From Paguma larvata (Eukaryota; Chordata; Mammalia; Carnivora; Viverridae), in NCBI GenBank assembly GCA_030068075.1, contig CM057834.1:93823119-93887118 (forward strand): a stretch of 64,000 nucleotides of DNA. Reading direction: 5' to 3'. Below, in pieces: positions 1-11,153 of this stretch. The position numbers and the translations under genes are program-made. The notes beneath the pieces are model-generated. The model was not told the DNA's origin, searched no databases, and was given only the letters and a program-made list of their open reading frames with translations. Each line of letters opens with the position of its first letter. The stretch's first letter is position 1.

Positions 1-480
1 TTATGTATAATGTATAAACCCATTTGAGATAAACTCAAAGATAAAAGATTTTGCTGTCATCTATTAAAGGTTGTCAGGTTCAGTATAATAGGTTTTGCTA
101 AAATAGAAACCTATTTTCATTGCTTAGCTTTTACATATGTATATATCCTGTCTTCTCAGTAAGGTTAAACTTCAGGAGAGTGGGGCGTCTGACTTACCTT
201 AATGTGTCTATGACAAGTCAGTTAGATATGTTGATGGTTGTTAGAGGCAGCTGATGCCGCGGCCAGTTTCCTTGAGAGGGTGGCTCCCCCCACCCTCCGC
301 TGGTGCAGGTGCACCCCTCTCTGGAGGATTGCCTTGGGCATCAGGAGATATCTTGCCTGATGATCATGCACTCACACCCTGGGGAGGTCACGGTTTAGGC
401 TCCCTGCTTGGGGCAGTACAACAGTGTGCAGCCCATGCTCCACAACTCTCTGTCTGTCCAGACTGATCTAGATTTCTCCT
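1..480. other. Unique flank, no gene seen
   Basis: AT-rich unique sequence with a more GC-rich patch at about 255-345. Two short overlapping open frames here (70 and 83 codons) show no domain, and the second runs into the SINE that follows. I see no splice-bounded exon. Confidence 0.5.
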
Positions 481-676
481 ATGACCCCTGGGTGGCTCAG
501 CTGGTTAACCGTCCAACTTTGGCTCAGGTCACAATCTCACGGTTTATGGGTTCGAGCCCTGTGTCAGGCTCTGTGCTGACATCTCAGAGCCTGGAGCCCG
601 CTTGGGATTCTGTGTGTCCCTCTCTCCCTGCCCTGCCCCCCCAGCCCCAGAATAAATAAACATTACCATTTTTTTT
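481..676 (+). repeat. Can-SINE (SINEC_Fc-like)
   Basis: The tRNA-derived head CCTGGGTGGCTCAGCTGGTT is followed by box-B-like GGGTTCGAGCCC, the body TCAGAGCCTGGAGCC, a C-rich stretch and an AATAAATAAACATT tail. The flanks ATTTCTCCT (472-480) and ATCTCTCCT (677-685) look like a slightly diverged target-site duplication. The copy has several mutated CpG positions, so it is not among the youngest. Confidence 0.93.
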
Positions 677-685
677 ATCTCTCCT

Positions 686-1671
686 GAAACCACATCCTTT
701 TCTTAGCTTCTTCGCCCAGCTATATTGTTTTTCTCATTCATTTATAAATTTCTTTTGAGAGTAGACTGGAGTCATTACTAACCTTGCATTCCCAAGCACA
801 AAAGAGATGAATTCTTGAAGACATTTAAAAACTGAAAGCAGGAGCATGAGGCCATGAGGCACCTAGTGATGGAAGCATGGGTTTAAGGTGGACAAAGGTT
901 AAAATCAGTATACAGGGTTTTTAGCTTTTCTGAAGTTAACGCTATTTTTGCATTTGTGATTGTCTTTGTAACCCTCTTTTCTCTTACTGTGTAATAATAA
1001 TAATAATTGAGACATAAGTACACCACACTAAAGCTTATTATTCCCAGTGGTGTCCACATAAAAAATTTCGGTGTTTTTCTGTTGGTTAGAATCCAGAATG
1101 GTAAAATGCCCATTATTTTCCTGAGAGTACACTTCTCTGACTTTTCCCAGAAGACGCTGCCTGATCAGGCTGTAGTTACTGGATCGAGCAGATCGTATAT
1201 TTAAAGGAGGGCACTTTGAAAGCTACATTAGTTAACTCCTTCAGGCGTTTAGGGTAGTAGTTAGCATAATTTAGGGCCAGTCTTCAAAACTGGTGAATTA
1301 CTCTAAATGATACACTAGAGCCTAGAATGAGTTAACATGACTTCCAAAGTTGTTACCGCAATGATCAAGTAGCTGACACGTAGGAAGAGCAGGCGGCAGG
1401 ACCCAGGACAGGTCAGTGCTAATTAGCTCTGTGTCAGCCCTGAGTGTGTGGGGCTGGCTTCGTTTCTAGGATACTCCCTCCTTCGCCCCGTGGAGGTTAA
1501 TTCTGGTGACGATAATCTGAGAGTCTGAGAGAATTAATGGCATTTCCATTTGTTTTCCAAAGAGACGCGACGCAGGCATACTGTGGATCTGTGATCTGAA
1601 ACAGGAGGTTCGTTGTTTCCAGTCTTTTGACAAAAGCCCGTGTATTCTGAATGTTAATGCAGAGCATCTGT
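686..1671. other. Unique AT-rich stretch, no gene seen
   Basis: No recognisable gene or well-defined repeat. It holds a short TAA microsatellite (about 991-1007). Overlapping short open frames on both strands (about 60-75 codons) show no domain. Confidence 0.5.
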
Positions 1672-2117
1672 GTTAGTTTGCTAAGGCTGCCATAACAAAG
1701 TACCATGAGTTGGGTAGTTTAAGTACCAGAAATGAATTGTCTCACGATTCCAGAGCCGTGCTGTTTGAGATCAAGATGCCAATAGGATTCCTTCCTTCTG
1801 AGGGTTGTGAGGAAAATTTATCTCATGCCTCCCCCCGCACATCTCCCTTTTGCGGGCAAGCTGGTATTCTATGGGTTGTAGAAGCCTCACACCTACTTCT
1901 GCCTTGGTGCTCGTGTGGTATTCTTCCAGTGCTTCTCTATCTCCAAATTTCCTATTTTTATCCTGCCAGTCGTAATAGATTAGAGCTTTCTCTAATGATT
2001 TCATTTTAACTTGATTACCTCTGTAAAGACCTTATCTATAAATCAGGTCACATTCTGAGGTACTGAGGTTAGTACTTAACACATATAGCTTTTTAAAGGA
2101 CCTAATTCAATCCATAA
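1672..2117 (-). mobile_element. MaLR-type solo LTR (MLT1-like), antisense
   Basis: The + strand reads GTTAGTTTGCTAAGGCTGCC followed by ATAACAAAGTACCA. This is the reverse complement of the conserved 3' end of MLT1-type ERVL-MaLR LTRs. Further on come the antisense hallmarks of the 5' half: TCATTTTAACTTGATTACCT and CACATTCTGAGGTACTG, ending in AATTCAATCCATAA. Only an LTR is visible, with no internal region. It is an old relic without coding capacity, and the subfamily is uncertain. Confidence 0.7.
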
Positions 2118-2249
2118 TATAATTATTAGGAAGTGCTTTTGTAATGGTGAGTGTTACAGTTTGAAATCACAGGCCTCCAAAGAAATTCAGTAATTAAGGA
2201 TACATCTGGTGTAACAGATATGAGATCAGTAAACTGAAAAACAATACCC

Positions 2250-3385
2250 TGATGAGAGAAATTATAGAATATCTAAACACATAGATATGCCATGTTCACA
2301 GGGTAGGTAATTAAATGTTGCTAAAATGTCACTTTTCCCAAAAATGATGTACAGATGTACTATAAATCCAATTTTAAAGAAATCACAATAAACATCACAG
2401 CATGTTCTTTCATGGAAATCGATGAGCTGAATATAAAATTCACACAGAAATGCAAAGGATCTAGAATAGTCAAATCAGTTTTGAAACAAATAATAAAGTT
2501 GGGGATTTTGTATTAGAACTTGTTCGATGAAAAAATTCAGTAAAATAACAAGATATAAAATTACCACACAAAAATCAAATACTTTTGTATCCACAATTAA
2601 GAGTCAGAAGCTATAATGGAAGATATCACCCTTATTTACAATTACCACCAAAGGTAAAAATAGTATGTTTACTTAGAGTATATTTAATAAGAAACACACA
2701 AAACCTAAACAAAACAATAGCAAAATAAACAATAAAAACAAAACCTAAAACCTTTAAAACACTAGTAAAAGATACAAAGTATTTCTGAAATTAAATGAAT
2801 TCACAATTTCACTATAGGTTTACACCTAATAGAAACATTTTGAAAAGAATGTTCATAGCAGCGTTATATACAATACCTCTTAAATAGAAACCATCCAAGT
2901 ATCTGGTAACAACAGAATAGATCATTACATCGTGGCATTCATCTGAAACTATACACAGCATTTAAAGCGAATGAAATATGGTTATCCAGAATATGACTCC
3001 ATCTCAGAAATAAAAGGTTGAGTAATAAAAAATAGGAAGAAAAGGGTTTAGGAGGTATGATTTATTTTATATATGTAGTTCAAAAAAATCAGACAAAAAT
3101 AAAATGAAACATTACTTTTAAGGATGCACATTTAGCTGATAGACTGTAAACAAATTAAGAAAATAAATACCATCCAAGTGAGGATAGCCAATAATTACAT
3201 GGGGGCTATGAAGAATTAGTAATAGTGAAAAGGGAAGAAACCCATATTCTATATGTTTATTTGGATGATGATAACTTCTCTATAACAATTGTGATTAGAT
3301 CATTGAATCATATTTGTGTTTTGCATGCTTTTTAATATGTGCATTATATTTTGGAAAGAAAATTCAGAAATAAATTCAACAAAAA
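2250..3385 (+). mobile_element. Rearranged old L1M fragments
   Basis: Three L1 blocks lie in sense but out of order. At 2255-2530 there is ORF2-like sequence (CACAGAAATGCAAAGGATCT, AAAGTTGGGGATTTTGTATT). At 2533-2770 comes a segment normally upstream of it (ATATAAAATTACCACACAAA). At 2800-3385 is 3'-terminal sequence (TTCATAGCAGCGTTATATAC, and a degenerate GGATGATGATAACTTC region). All are heavily mutated, with no open frame. The shuffled order suggests duplication, inversion or deletion after insertion, or independent fragments. Confidence 0.65.
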
Positions 3386-4239
3386 CTTCAATATATTCTC
3401 CTCACATCACAGGGAATCATCTTGTGTGCTCCCTGGGTTGTGACAACTTGCTTTGAAGATGAATGGATTAGACAATAGACGAAGGTAACCAAATTTGTTT
3501 AGAAATATGTATTTTACCAAGATGATTCCGTTTGAGACAAATGCAATCTGTCTTCATGATAATGATCTTTTATTACATCATTTAAGCTTTCTTCTCTGTA
3601 GTAGAGACATCTTTTTCTTCCTAAAAATAAGTAAAGTCTTAGGAGACTATATGATAATAAGAAACAATTGAAGTGAAATCAATATGTTTTAAAAGAGCAC
3701 TGAGTTTTATTTTAGTTTGTCTGAAGCAAAAGAGTAAGTACATTTTAAACGAACATGAAACTTAGGTATTTATGTTTAGGTGTTTAAGAATTAGGTTGAT
3801 GTTACTCTTCACTATTGGTGTGTGAATATCATTGGTCCGTAGAATGACCCTGGCTTACTTTGCTTTATGTAAATTAAATTAAATTAAATTAAACTTAGGT
3901 TAATTTATTAAAACTATTGTGTATTACTATTTACCTTTAGCCTTCAATTCAATTACTGTCCTGTTATTTATTTATTATTTTGGTTCCAAAGAATGATACC
4001 TCATTATTATTTTTATTATTCACAATATTTCCAAGAAGTAGATTTTATGGTAAGGAAAATCATCTCTAGCATTATATAGGAATGTGCGGATGTGTATACC
4101 CATGTAGTTTTGCCACTGCAAAGTCTTCTAATATTTTCCTTATTTTTGTCTTGTTTTTTATTTTTTGTTTAGCCTGGGCCAGGTTTTTCCTATGCGATGA
4201 TTTTCTTGTCAAACAGGGATATTGGCCCTTGGCTAGAGC
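3386..4239. other. Unique AT-rich stretch
   Basis: No gene seen. It contains a short TTAAA microsatellite at about 3869-3893 and T/A-rich low-complexity runs near 3965-4025. Confidence 0.5.
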
Positions 4240-4410
4240 GCAAGGTACAGTGGAAAGAATTTTTATCTGAGAATCAAAAAGCTAGATTGTAATTCTGGAG
4301 ATGCCAAGAATTTATGTGAGAATTTGGGCAAAGCATTTCCTCATTCTGGACCTATGGCCTTATTTCTCTTACAAACTGGATGGCCTATAAAAGTCTGTTC
4401 CCCCATAGTT
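4240..4410 (+). repeat. MIR-type SINE relic, split by a Can-SINE
   Basis: GTGGAAAGAATTTTTATCTG, ATTCTGGAGATGCC, GAATTTGGGCAAAGCATTTC and GGACCTATGGCCTTATTTCT follow the layout of MIR-family elements (head, core, 'CTCATCTGTAAAATGG'-like part). It appears to continue at 4646-4670 after the Can-SINE, whose duplicated target lies in the relic's TCCAGATGTTAG. Confidence 0.5.
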
Positions 4411-4422
4411 TCCAGATGTTAG

Positions 4423-4645
4423 AATTAAAAAAAGTTTTTTTTTTAATGTTTATTTATTTTTGAGAGACACAGAGAGAGACAGCATGAGTGGAGGAGGGGC
4501 AGAGAGAGAGGGAGACACAGAACCCGAAGCAGGCTCCATACTCCGAGCTGTCAGCACAGAGCCTGATGCAGGGCTCGAACTCACTGTGAGATCATGACCT
4601 GAGCAGAAGTTGGACACTTAACTAACTAAGCTACCCAGGTGCCCC
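4423..4645 (-). repeat. Can-SINE with perfect 12-bp TSD
   Basis: The minus-strand SINEC_Fc reads on + as a T-rich tail, AATGTTTATTTATTTTTGAG, a GA-rich stretch, AGCAGGCTCCATACTCC, GGGCTCGAACTC and GCTACCCAGGTGCCCC. The target-site duplication TCCAGATGTTAG is perfect (4411-4422 and 4646-4657), showing insertion by L1 machinery into a MIR relic. Confidence 0.95.
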
Positions 4646-4670
4646 TCCAGATGTTAGGACTTTAAAAACT

Positions 4671-5047
4671 GTTAAGGTCAAGAAAAAATGTAGAGCAGAA
4701 TTGCATTGCCAGTTTAGAAAACTTTGCCATGTGAAAAAAAATTTTTTTTCCCCACAAAGTATGCCCTATAACAGGGTTCAAACCTGTGTCTTCCCTTCTG
4801 GCTTCTATTCATCTTTATTCATCCGTTCAGCAGCTCATCCAACATTCAAGACTCTGAGTTCTGCGGGCTCCTAACACATGAGCTGCCCGAAACCAAATTC
4901 AGTTTCTTCACCTGTGAAGTAGTTCCTGTATCCCTGGTTAACTATGTTACCATTTTACTTCTCAAGATTGAAATGTCAAAGTCCTTGGCTTTTCGTTTCT
5001 TTTCCCATCTGTTGAAAACTTCGACCAGTCAAAAAACCTCCCCTTTC
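4671..5047. other. Unique stretch, no gene seen
   Basis: No gene. A possible MIR trace (CAGTTTCTTCACCTGTGAAG near 4902) is too short to call. Confidence 0.4.
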
Positions 5048-5074
5048 TAAAAATTTTTGTTTAATGTTTATTTA

Positions 5075-5108
<34 letters not shown>

Positions 5109-5274
5109 CACATGAGTGGGAGAGGGGCAGAAAGAGGAAGACACAGAAGGTGAAGCAGGTCCAGGCCTTGAGCTGTCAGCACAGAGGCCGACGTGGGCCT
5201 CGAATTCATGAACCTCTAGATCATGACCTTGGTGAAAGTCAGATGCTCAACTAACCGAGCCACCTAGGTGCCCC
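5048..5274 (-). repeat. Can-SINE with expanded GA tract
   Basis: Minus-strand SINEC_Fc-like copy: ATGTTTATTTAGTTGAG, then a (GA)n run at about 5076-5104, GAGCTGTCAGCACAGAGG, GGCCTCGAATTCATGAA and GAGCCACCTAGGTGCCCC. The GA run is the reverse complement of the normal CT-rich part, lengthened into a microsatellite. No clear target-site duplication. Confidence 0.92.
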
Positions 5275-7649
5275 CATAAAATCCCTTTAATGCGAAATAA
5301 AATACATCCCTCAAGTGGCCTGGCTGGCGCTGCTTTAACCTTCCCTTGGAACATTTTTCAGCTCCATCGTTCTAGCTGCTTCCCAAGTGTTTCTGCTACC
5401 TCACTTACTCTTCCTCAAGTGCACTTTTGAAGCTGTCATTTTTCTGAAAGATGGGATATGATCTCGTCTCGCTCATAGGCCTCAATTTTCTGCCTACGAA
5501 TTGGTAAGAAATAATATCCAAACTCTGCGGGGTGGATTAAACCTTCCAAAGCAGTTTCCTAATTTGCCTTTCCGGTTTTAATGACCAGCTTCCTGACTGA
5601 CGCCACACCCGTTTCCCATATCAAACGTTTTCCTATTGTGAGAACATTCCCTGGCCGTCCCACGTCTTGCTCATTCCTCTAGGACGTGTCTTTTTGTCCT
5701 TCTTTCCCTGAGAAACGTTACCTCACTCACTAGACCTTTAGATCCACTCCACGATTAATCCTTCCCTCCTTTATGCTCCACTTACATGGAGCTCTGTACT
5801 GTTTGGAGGGAAAGAATACTGTCTTAGTCATCACCCTTTCCCAAAAGCCTTGTATTATGCCTAGAAAATTAGATGAATTAAAAAATACGTTGACACAAAA
5901 TAATCCTTGAATTGTTGGCTTTCCACACTTAAAAGAGTAGGGCTGAGTATTAAGGTGTTTGAAGTCCACTGAATACCTATTGGACAGTGTTGCATCCTCT
6001 GTATTCAAAATAGCTCTTGTCACATAACATATGCACAGTAAGTATTTTTTGAACCAATGAATTGCTAAATGAGAATATACTTTGATCATAACACGACATG
6101 GAAATAGTTAATGACAGCTGACTTGGAGGGCTCTGCGAAGTCCCTTTACCCTCAAATCCCACAGCCACCACCAGACAGGAAGGCTTACCCAACAAAACTC
6201 TGATGTTGACAACTGTGTTCTAACACTGTTGTCTGGACCTTCAGCTGGCAAAATTATCAGTCATTTTCCATGTAATTGAGTTGTTAATGCATACTATTAT
6301 TTTTACCTTCTTGTAGATATTAATGAACCATATCCTATGACAGAACGTGCTGGAAGAAACCTTTCCCAATAAAGCACACCAAAGGGAACTTTCTATTTAT
6401 GAGTAGGTGGATATAGAGGCTGGAGTCAGGTAGCTTCCTAAGAGAGACAGACCTATGTGGGGACCATAAATACCTTTTCAAAGATGCCAGGGTGATTCTT
6501 CTGCATATCAAAGATTAATAACCACAATCCGAGGGACTAGAGTGAGAAATATGTCCCTATGGCTGAGGTAAATCCCAAAGACTGTATTTTCCTTGAACAA
6601 GTTTTGGAGTTTCTTTTCTCCAATCCCGAAGTTCTCTAAGCAGCGTCAACGGATGTCAACATAGCTTTGAATATATTTAATTGAAATAAAGGAGTAATAA
6701 AATCTCTCCTATTGTTTATAGAACACTTGAATTAATGATCCTTTGGTCTCTTGGGAGCTCCACACTTACCAAAATTCAAATTTTATATGGGACTGATTTT
6801 TGACAGACACTTTTTTTAGGGAGAAGTAAAACAAAACACCCATGAAATTAGCAGGCTTATGCACAGACTCTAGAATTTTTTTGTCGCCTCTTTGCAGCTT
6901 GTAACATCTGCCTTTTGCAGCCAGTTAACAGTTTATCAATAACCATTGATATAAATGTGAGCATGGAAGGAGTTAAATATATTAAAATACCTAAAATTTT
7001 TCTAATCAATCATGTTTTCTTTTGAAGAAATACATGTAAATTTTCTTGGCCAATACAAAGCAAATTATAATGTCATCAGAAAGAAATCACTTTATAGTTT
7101 GTTTCCTACTTAAGGGCAGGATAGTATGTACAGTTTTAACCTAAGGTATCAACTTATTTGAAAATTTACGTTCCAAAAAAATTTCCTTGGAAACTTAAAA
7201 AATTCGTTAAGGAAATCATGCTAAATCTAACCTAAGACTGATCCACTTATAAACTTTCCCTTCCAGGGGGTGGATTGGGACGGGGGGAGAATATTATAAG
7301 CTCCCATGAAGTTTTAATAGCTAGAAGCTTTTGTCATGACTTTACTGGAAATAGATATGACATAATATTTCCAAACTCATTACTTTCATCTAGACTATAA
7401 TTAACCAACCGTAATAAATTATTTTTCCGTGTTATGCTGTCTCCCCGAGTCAGTCTTTCCAGGATCTCAAATTGAAGAGACACAAATGAAAATTGTTTAC
7501 TCCATTTTATTTAACGGGCTTGATTTCTCTTGTTTGAGAATTAGTGAAAGTTTTCTAAGAAGAAGAAAGTTGCTTCATGCTCTGGAGAGTTCTGTAAGAT
7601 ACTGAAGGAGATACTTCGATTCGCGAAGATAGATTGAGCTTCTTCAGTG
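5275..7649. other. Unique stretch with faint L2/MIR-like trace
   Basis: No gene recognised. AGTAAGTATTTTTTGAACCA at about 6038 resembles the 3' ends of L2/MIR elements (5985-6070), but this is weak. Antisense open frames at 5730-6195 overlap it and carry no domain. A G-rich patch lies at 7266-7288. Confidence 0.45.
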
Positions 7650-7800
7650 TGGGTTCTCTATGCTAAATGCTGTGATAACCTCTGGCCTTTGAGCTGTTTA
7701 TGTTTTTGCAAATGAGAAAACTACATTTTGAGAAATTTGTATCCCCATCTACAAAGGGCAGCCCTGAGACTCTGGGCCAAATCAGTCTCAAAATTATTTC
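7650..7800 (-). repeat. Possible MIR relic, antisense
   Basis: TATGCTAAATGCTGTGATAA followed by TTGCAAATGAGAAAACTACA resembles the antisense MIR core. It is weakly preserved and may be chance. Confidence 0.35.
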
Positions 7801-8799
7801 CTCTCGGTCCTATGTTTTGCACACCTCTGAAATTGGTATTTCAGTGAATTTTCTCATCATTTCTATCCGGAATCCCTTGATAACTAGAATTTCTATCATC
7901 AAATCTTCATTCAGGGAGTTATAGAAGAATCAGGATTAGATGCAATGTTGCAGATCATTTGTCCTAAATATGTTTTCTCTGAACTAAGCTAAAAACGAGG
8001 TTGTGTTACTTTTTTTTTTCTTTAACCCCAAACAAAAAGAAACTAGAAAGAAAAATGCCATGCCATCTCCTGGAATGACTTATCTTTAGCAGATATTTCC
8101 ATAGTAGGAGTTTTCATAACTTTTTACCAAGACCTATTTTCACAGGGGGAGCAGGAGAGAATATAAAAATATCAGGAAAGACATACTGGGGAAGATAATC
8201 ACTAGAGGTAAGAAGGCATACGAAAGTATTGAAAATAAAATGTAATCAACATGTATTTTCCAGCACATTTTTTGCAAAGTCATTTCTAATCCTAAATGGA
8301 GGACCCAGGACCATTTATTTTAAAACCAAGTTTCCTTATCAACACATTGAATAAAATTGGCTCACAAGCTACAATATTTATCGAAAATTCTGTAGTGCTT
8401 TTGAGGTGCCAAGGCCTTCTTTGTATAAGGCAGAATTAAGAATTGCCTTATGTGGTTAGTAATAATAATATATAACTGCCCGACCCTATGAACACTCATT
8501 CTACCTATTTATAACTGGATTTTAAATGCAGCAAGGGACTATCTCAAGTTTTAGATGAAAAGTTATATAAATCCTTCAAGAGTAAAATAGAGTTGCTAAT
8601 ATCCAGTCAAAAAATATAAAGAGGGAAAAACACAAGATATATGGAAAATCACCCTAGCCTTTCAAATGCTTTATTGACAAGAATCAATTCCTAAATTGTA
8701 TATTTAATAGAGTGGACAATTACAGAAACAATACTAGGTTTAGAAGAGATAATTCAGCTGTGAAATTACAAAAACAACTTCACGTAATTTAGTGCTCAT
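7801..8799. other. Unique AT-rich stretch, no gene seen
   Basis: No repeat or gene recognised beyond short A/T runs (poly-T at about 8011). Confidence 0.5.
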
Positions 8800-9010
8800 T
8801 TTCCCCTCACAAAATACCTCGTAAAGAAGTAAACATGTGTAACTATCCTTATTTTATAAAAGAGGAAAGGCATTTTAGAGTGATGTATTAAATCACTGGC
8901 CAAAGTAGCTATAGTTAGTAAAAAAAGTCAGCCACTGCTGGTCAGAAGCCAATTAGAGTTTGAATTTAGATATTCTGATTCTAAATCTGATGTTCCTTGC
9001 ACTATATGGA
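8800..9010 (-). repeat. MIR relic, antisense
   Basis: CCTCACAAAATACCTCGTAA, CTTATTTTATAAAAGAGGAA, ACTGGCCAAAGTAGCTA and GAGTTTGAATTTAGATATTC follow the order of an antisense MIR: 'CCTCACAACAACC', 'ATTTTACAGATGAGGAAA', 'TGCCCAAGGTCAC', 'GGATTCGAACCC'. Diverged, as expected for this old family. Confidence 0.6.
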
Positions 9011-9274
9011 AATGGAGGTCTTAATATCTTCTTGGGAAGATAAAGAATAGGGACCAGACTTATCTTCCTTATGAAATAATAAAAACAGTATACAAAACAG
9101 ACAAAACTATGATTTCTAGATATTAGACATTAGACAGGGCAGAAGAGTGATCCCTCAGAGAGAGGAAACCATGAGGTTCATCTCTCATTGGCCCCGCCTA
9201 CTGCAGCCTAGTGAACTCACTGAGTTGAGGAAAAGAGGAAAGACCAAAGTGATTAGAATTTGCTGAGAGTACTA

Positions 9275-9470
9275 GATGACAAAGAGAGACAGACAGACAG
9301 ACAGACACACACACACACAGACACACAGAGAAAGAGATGGGGAGAGAGACAGAAAGAGAAAGACACAGAGACAGAGACAGATACACACAGACACAGACAC
9401 AGAGAGGCAGAGAGAGAAACACACACACACATAGAGGGAGGGAGGGAGGCGTGTGTGTGTTGGGGGTGGG
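9275..9470. repeat. Compound purine/CA microsatellite
   Basis: Mixed AGAC, CA, AGAGAC and GGGA runs end in GTGTGTGTGT. Several low-complexity open frames cross it on both strands (rich in Thr/His/Arg or Ser/Cys/Leu/Val). These come from the repeat and are not genes. Confidence 0.9.
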
Positions 9471-10025
9471 GAGAGTCTGAGCATCCACAAAGTTTCTCTT
9501 TCATCTTTGTCTGAGTACTGATCAATGTTAGACAACTATCCAAGGCTAGAACAAGATATGCGAAGGATTGGAGGAAACAACTTACACAAGTCACAAAGGG
9601 TGGCAATACTCTTGTTTCCACCATTCGGAGGGATTGGAATTTTGTAATTAAAGGACTTTGCATAGAAGACGCAGAAGCATATTGCCACAGTCACAGAAAA
9701 AAGTGAGCTCTGGACTAAGGTCATGTCTGGTGTCATCTAAAAAAGTATAAAACCAAACTTGAAAGCATCAAACCATTTCCAGATAACTCTATTATACCCC
9801 TGGATAAAGATCAAGAATATTTACAAGAATATAAAAATATGGAGGACCCAAAAAGATAAATTCATAGTACTTGACATCTGATCCAAAGTTACTAGGCATG
9901 AAAAAAAAAGCAGAAAAATATGATCCATAATGAACAGAAAGAATCAATCAACAGATACAAACCCGTGAAAGATATAGACGATGGAATTAACAGTCAAGAA
10001 TATTAAAACAATCATTATACTCTTA

Positions 10026-10235
10026 AAAATTTTTTAATTTTTTAAGAGAAAGAGCGAGAGACAGTCATGCAAGCAGGGGAGGGGAAGACAGAAGGAGAGA
10101 CACAGTATCTGAAGGGGGCTCCAGGCTCTGAGCTGTCAGCACAGAGCCTGATGCGGGGCTCGAACTCATAAACCACGAGATCATGACCTGAGCCAAAGTT
10201 GGATTCTTAACTGACTGAACCACTCGGGCACCCCC
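10026..10235 (-). repeat. Can-SINE nested in L1M, 21-bp TSD
   Basis: Minus-strand copy: GCTCCAGGCTCTGAGCTGTC, GGGGCTCGAACTCATAAACC, ACCACTCGGGCACCCCC. The flanks at 10005-10025 and 10236-10256 match over 21 bp with two differences, a clear target-site duplication. It postdates the surrounding L1M. Confidence 0.95.
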
Positions 10236-10940
10236 AAAACAGTCATTATATTCTTATGGCATATACATAAGAGAGTAGAAGAAAGAGGATACATTTTAAG
10301 TAGAGATAAAAGGATATAATAAGACCCAAATCAAGCTTTTAGAGATGGAAGCTACGATGTTAGAGATGACGAAAACTCTGAGTGGGTATAAGGGTAGGTG
10401 AGGCACAGACAGAAAGAGTGAGGAAATTGACTTCAGGGCTAGCAACTATCCAAACTGAAACTCAGAAAAGAGACTGAAAAAATAAATACAGCAATAACTG
10501 TGGGACAATTTCAGGGAGATTTATTTGCATGTGACTGCAGTCCATGTAAGAGAGGAAAGAAAGGAAAAGGATTCAGTATTTTAATTTTCCAAATTGGGTG
10601 AACACTATAAACTTCCTAAGAACTTCAATATATCAGAAGCACAAGAAATATGAAGAAAACCTCACTAAGGCATATCAAAACCAGTTGCTTAAAAGTAGTC
10701 ACTAGAAAAAAAATTAAAAGCAGTAAAAAGAAAAGACAGACAAATATAATATGTATAGAAGAATAAAGATAATGACAAGCAGGAGTAATGTCTTTAGAAC
10801 TGCCAAAAAGAAAAACGAAAATCTCTACACCTCGAATTCTTTACCCAGTGAAAACATTTTTAACAAATTAAATAGGAATATGGGCTTTTTCACTCCTATG
10901 AAAGCTAAAATAATTCATCACCATTAAACCTATACTAAAG

Positions 10941-11153
10941 AAGGGTCCCCTGGGTGACTCAGTTGGTTAAGCATTTGACTTTGGCTTAGGTCATGAGATT
11001 GTGGTTCATGAGTGCAAGCCCTGCAATGGACTCTGTGCTAACAGCTCAGAGCATGGAGCCTGCTTTGGATTCTGTGTCTCCCTCCTCTCTCTGCCCCTCT
11101 CCTGCTCGTACTCTGTCTCTCTCTCTCTCTCAAAAATCAATAAACATTTTAAA
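10941..11153 (+). repeat. Can-SINE nested in L1M ORF1 region, 15-bp TSD
   Basis: Sense copy: CCCCTGGGTGACTCAGTTGG, GTGCAAGCCCTGCAATGG, ACAGCTCAGAGCATGGAGCC, a CT run, and an AATCAATAAACATTTTA tail. A perfect 15-bp duplication AAACCTATACTAAAG flanks it (10926-10940 and 11154-11168) and lies within the end of the L1M ORF1 region. Confidence 0.96.

Noticed and set aside
240..345. GC-richer patch as a CpG island or promoter
   Set aside because: Too short, with few CpGs and no start-site context. Nothing supports a promoter.
7266..7288. Possible G-quadruplex in a G-rich patch
   Set aside because: Only three separate G-runs with an irregular spacing. It does not meet the usual four-run pattern.
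9198..9663. Several 84-136-codon frames, one rich in Cys/Val/Ser/Leu
   Set aside because: Translations of a compound microsatellite in different frames. Low complexity only.
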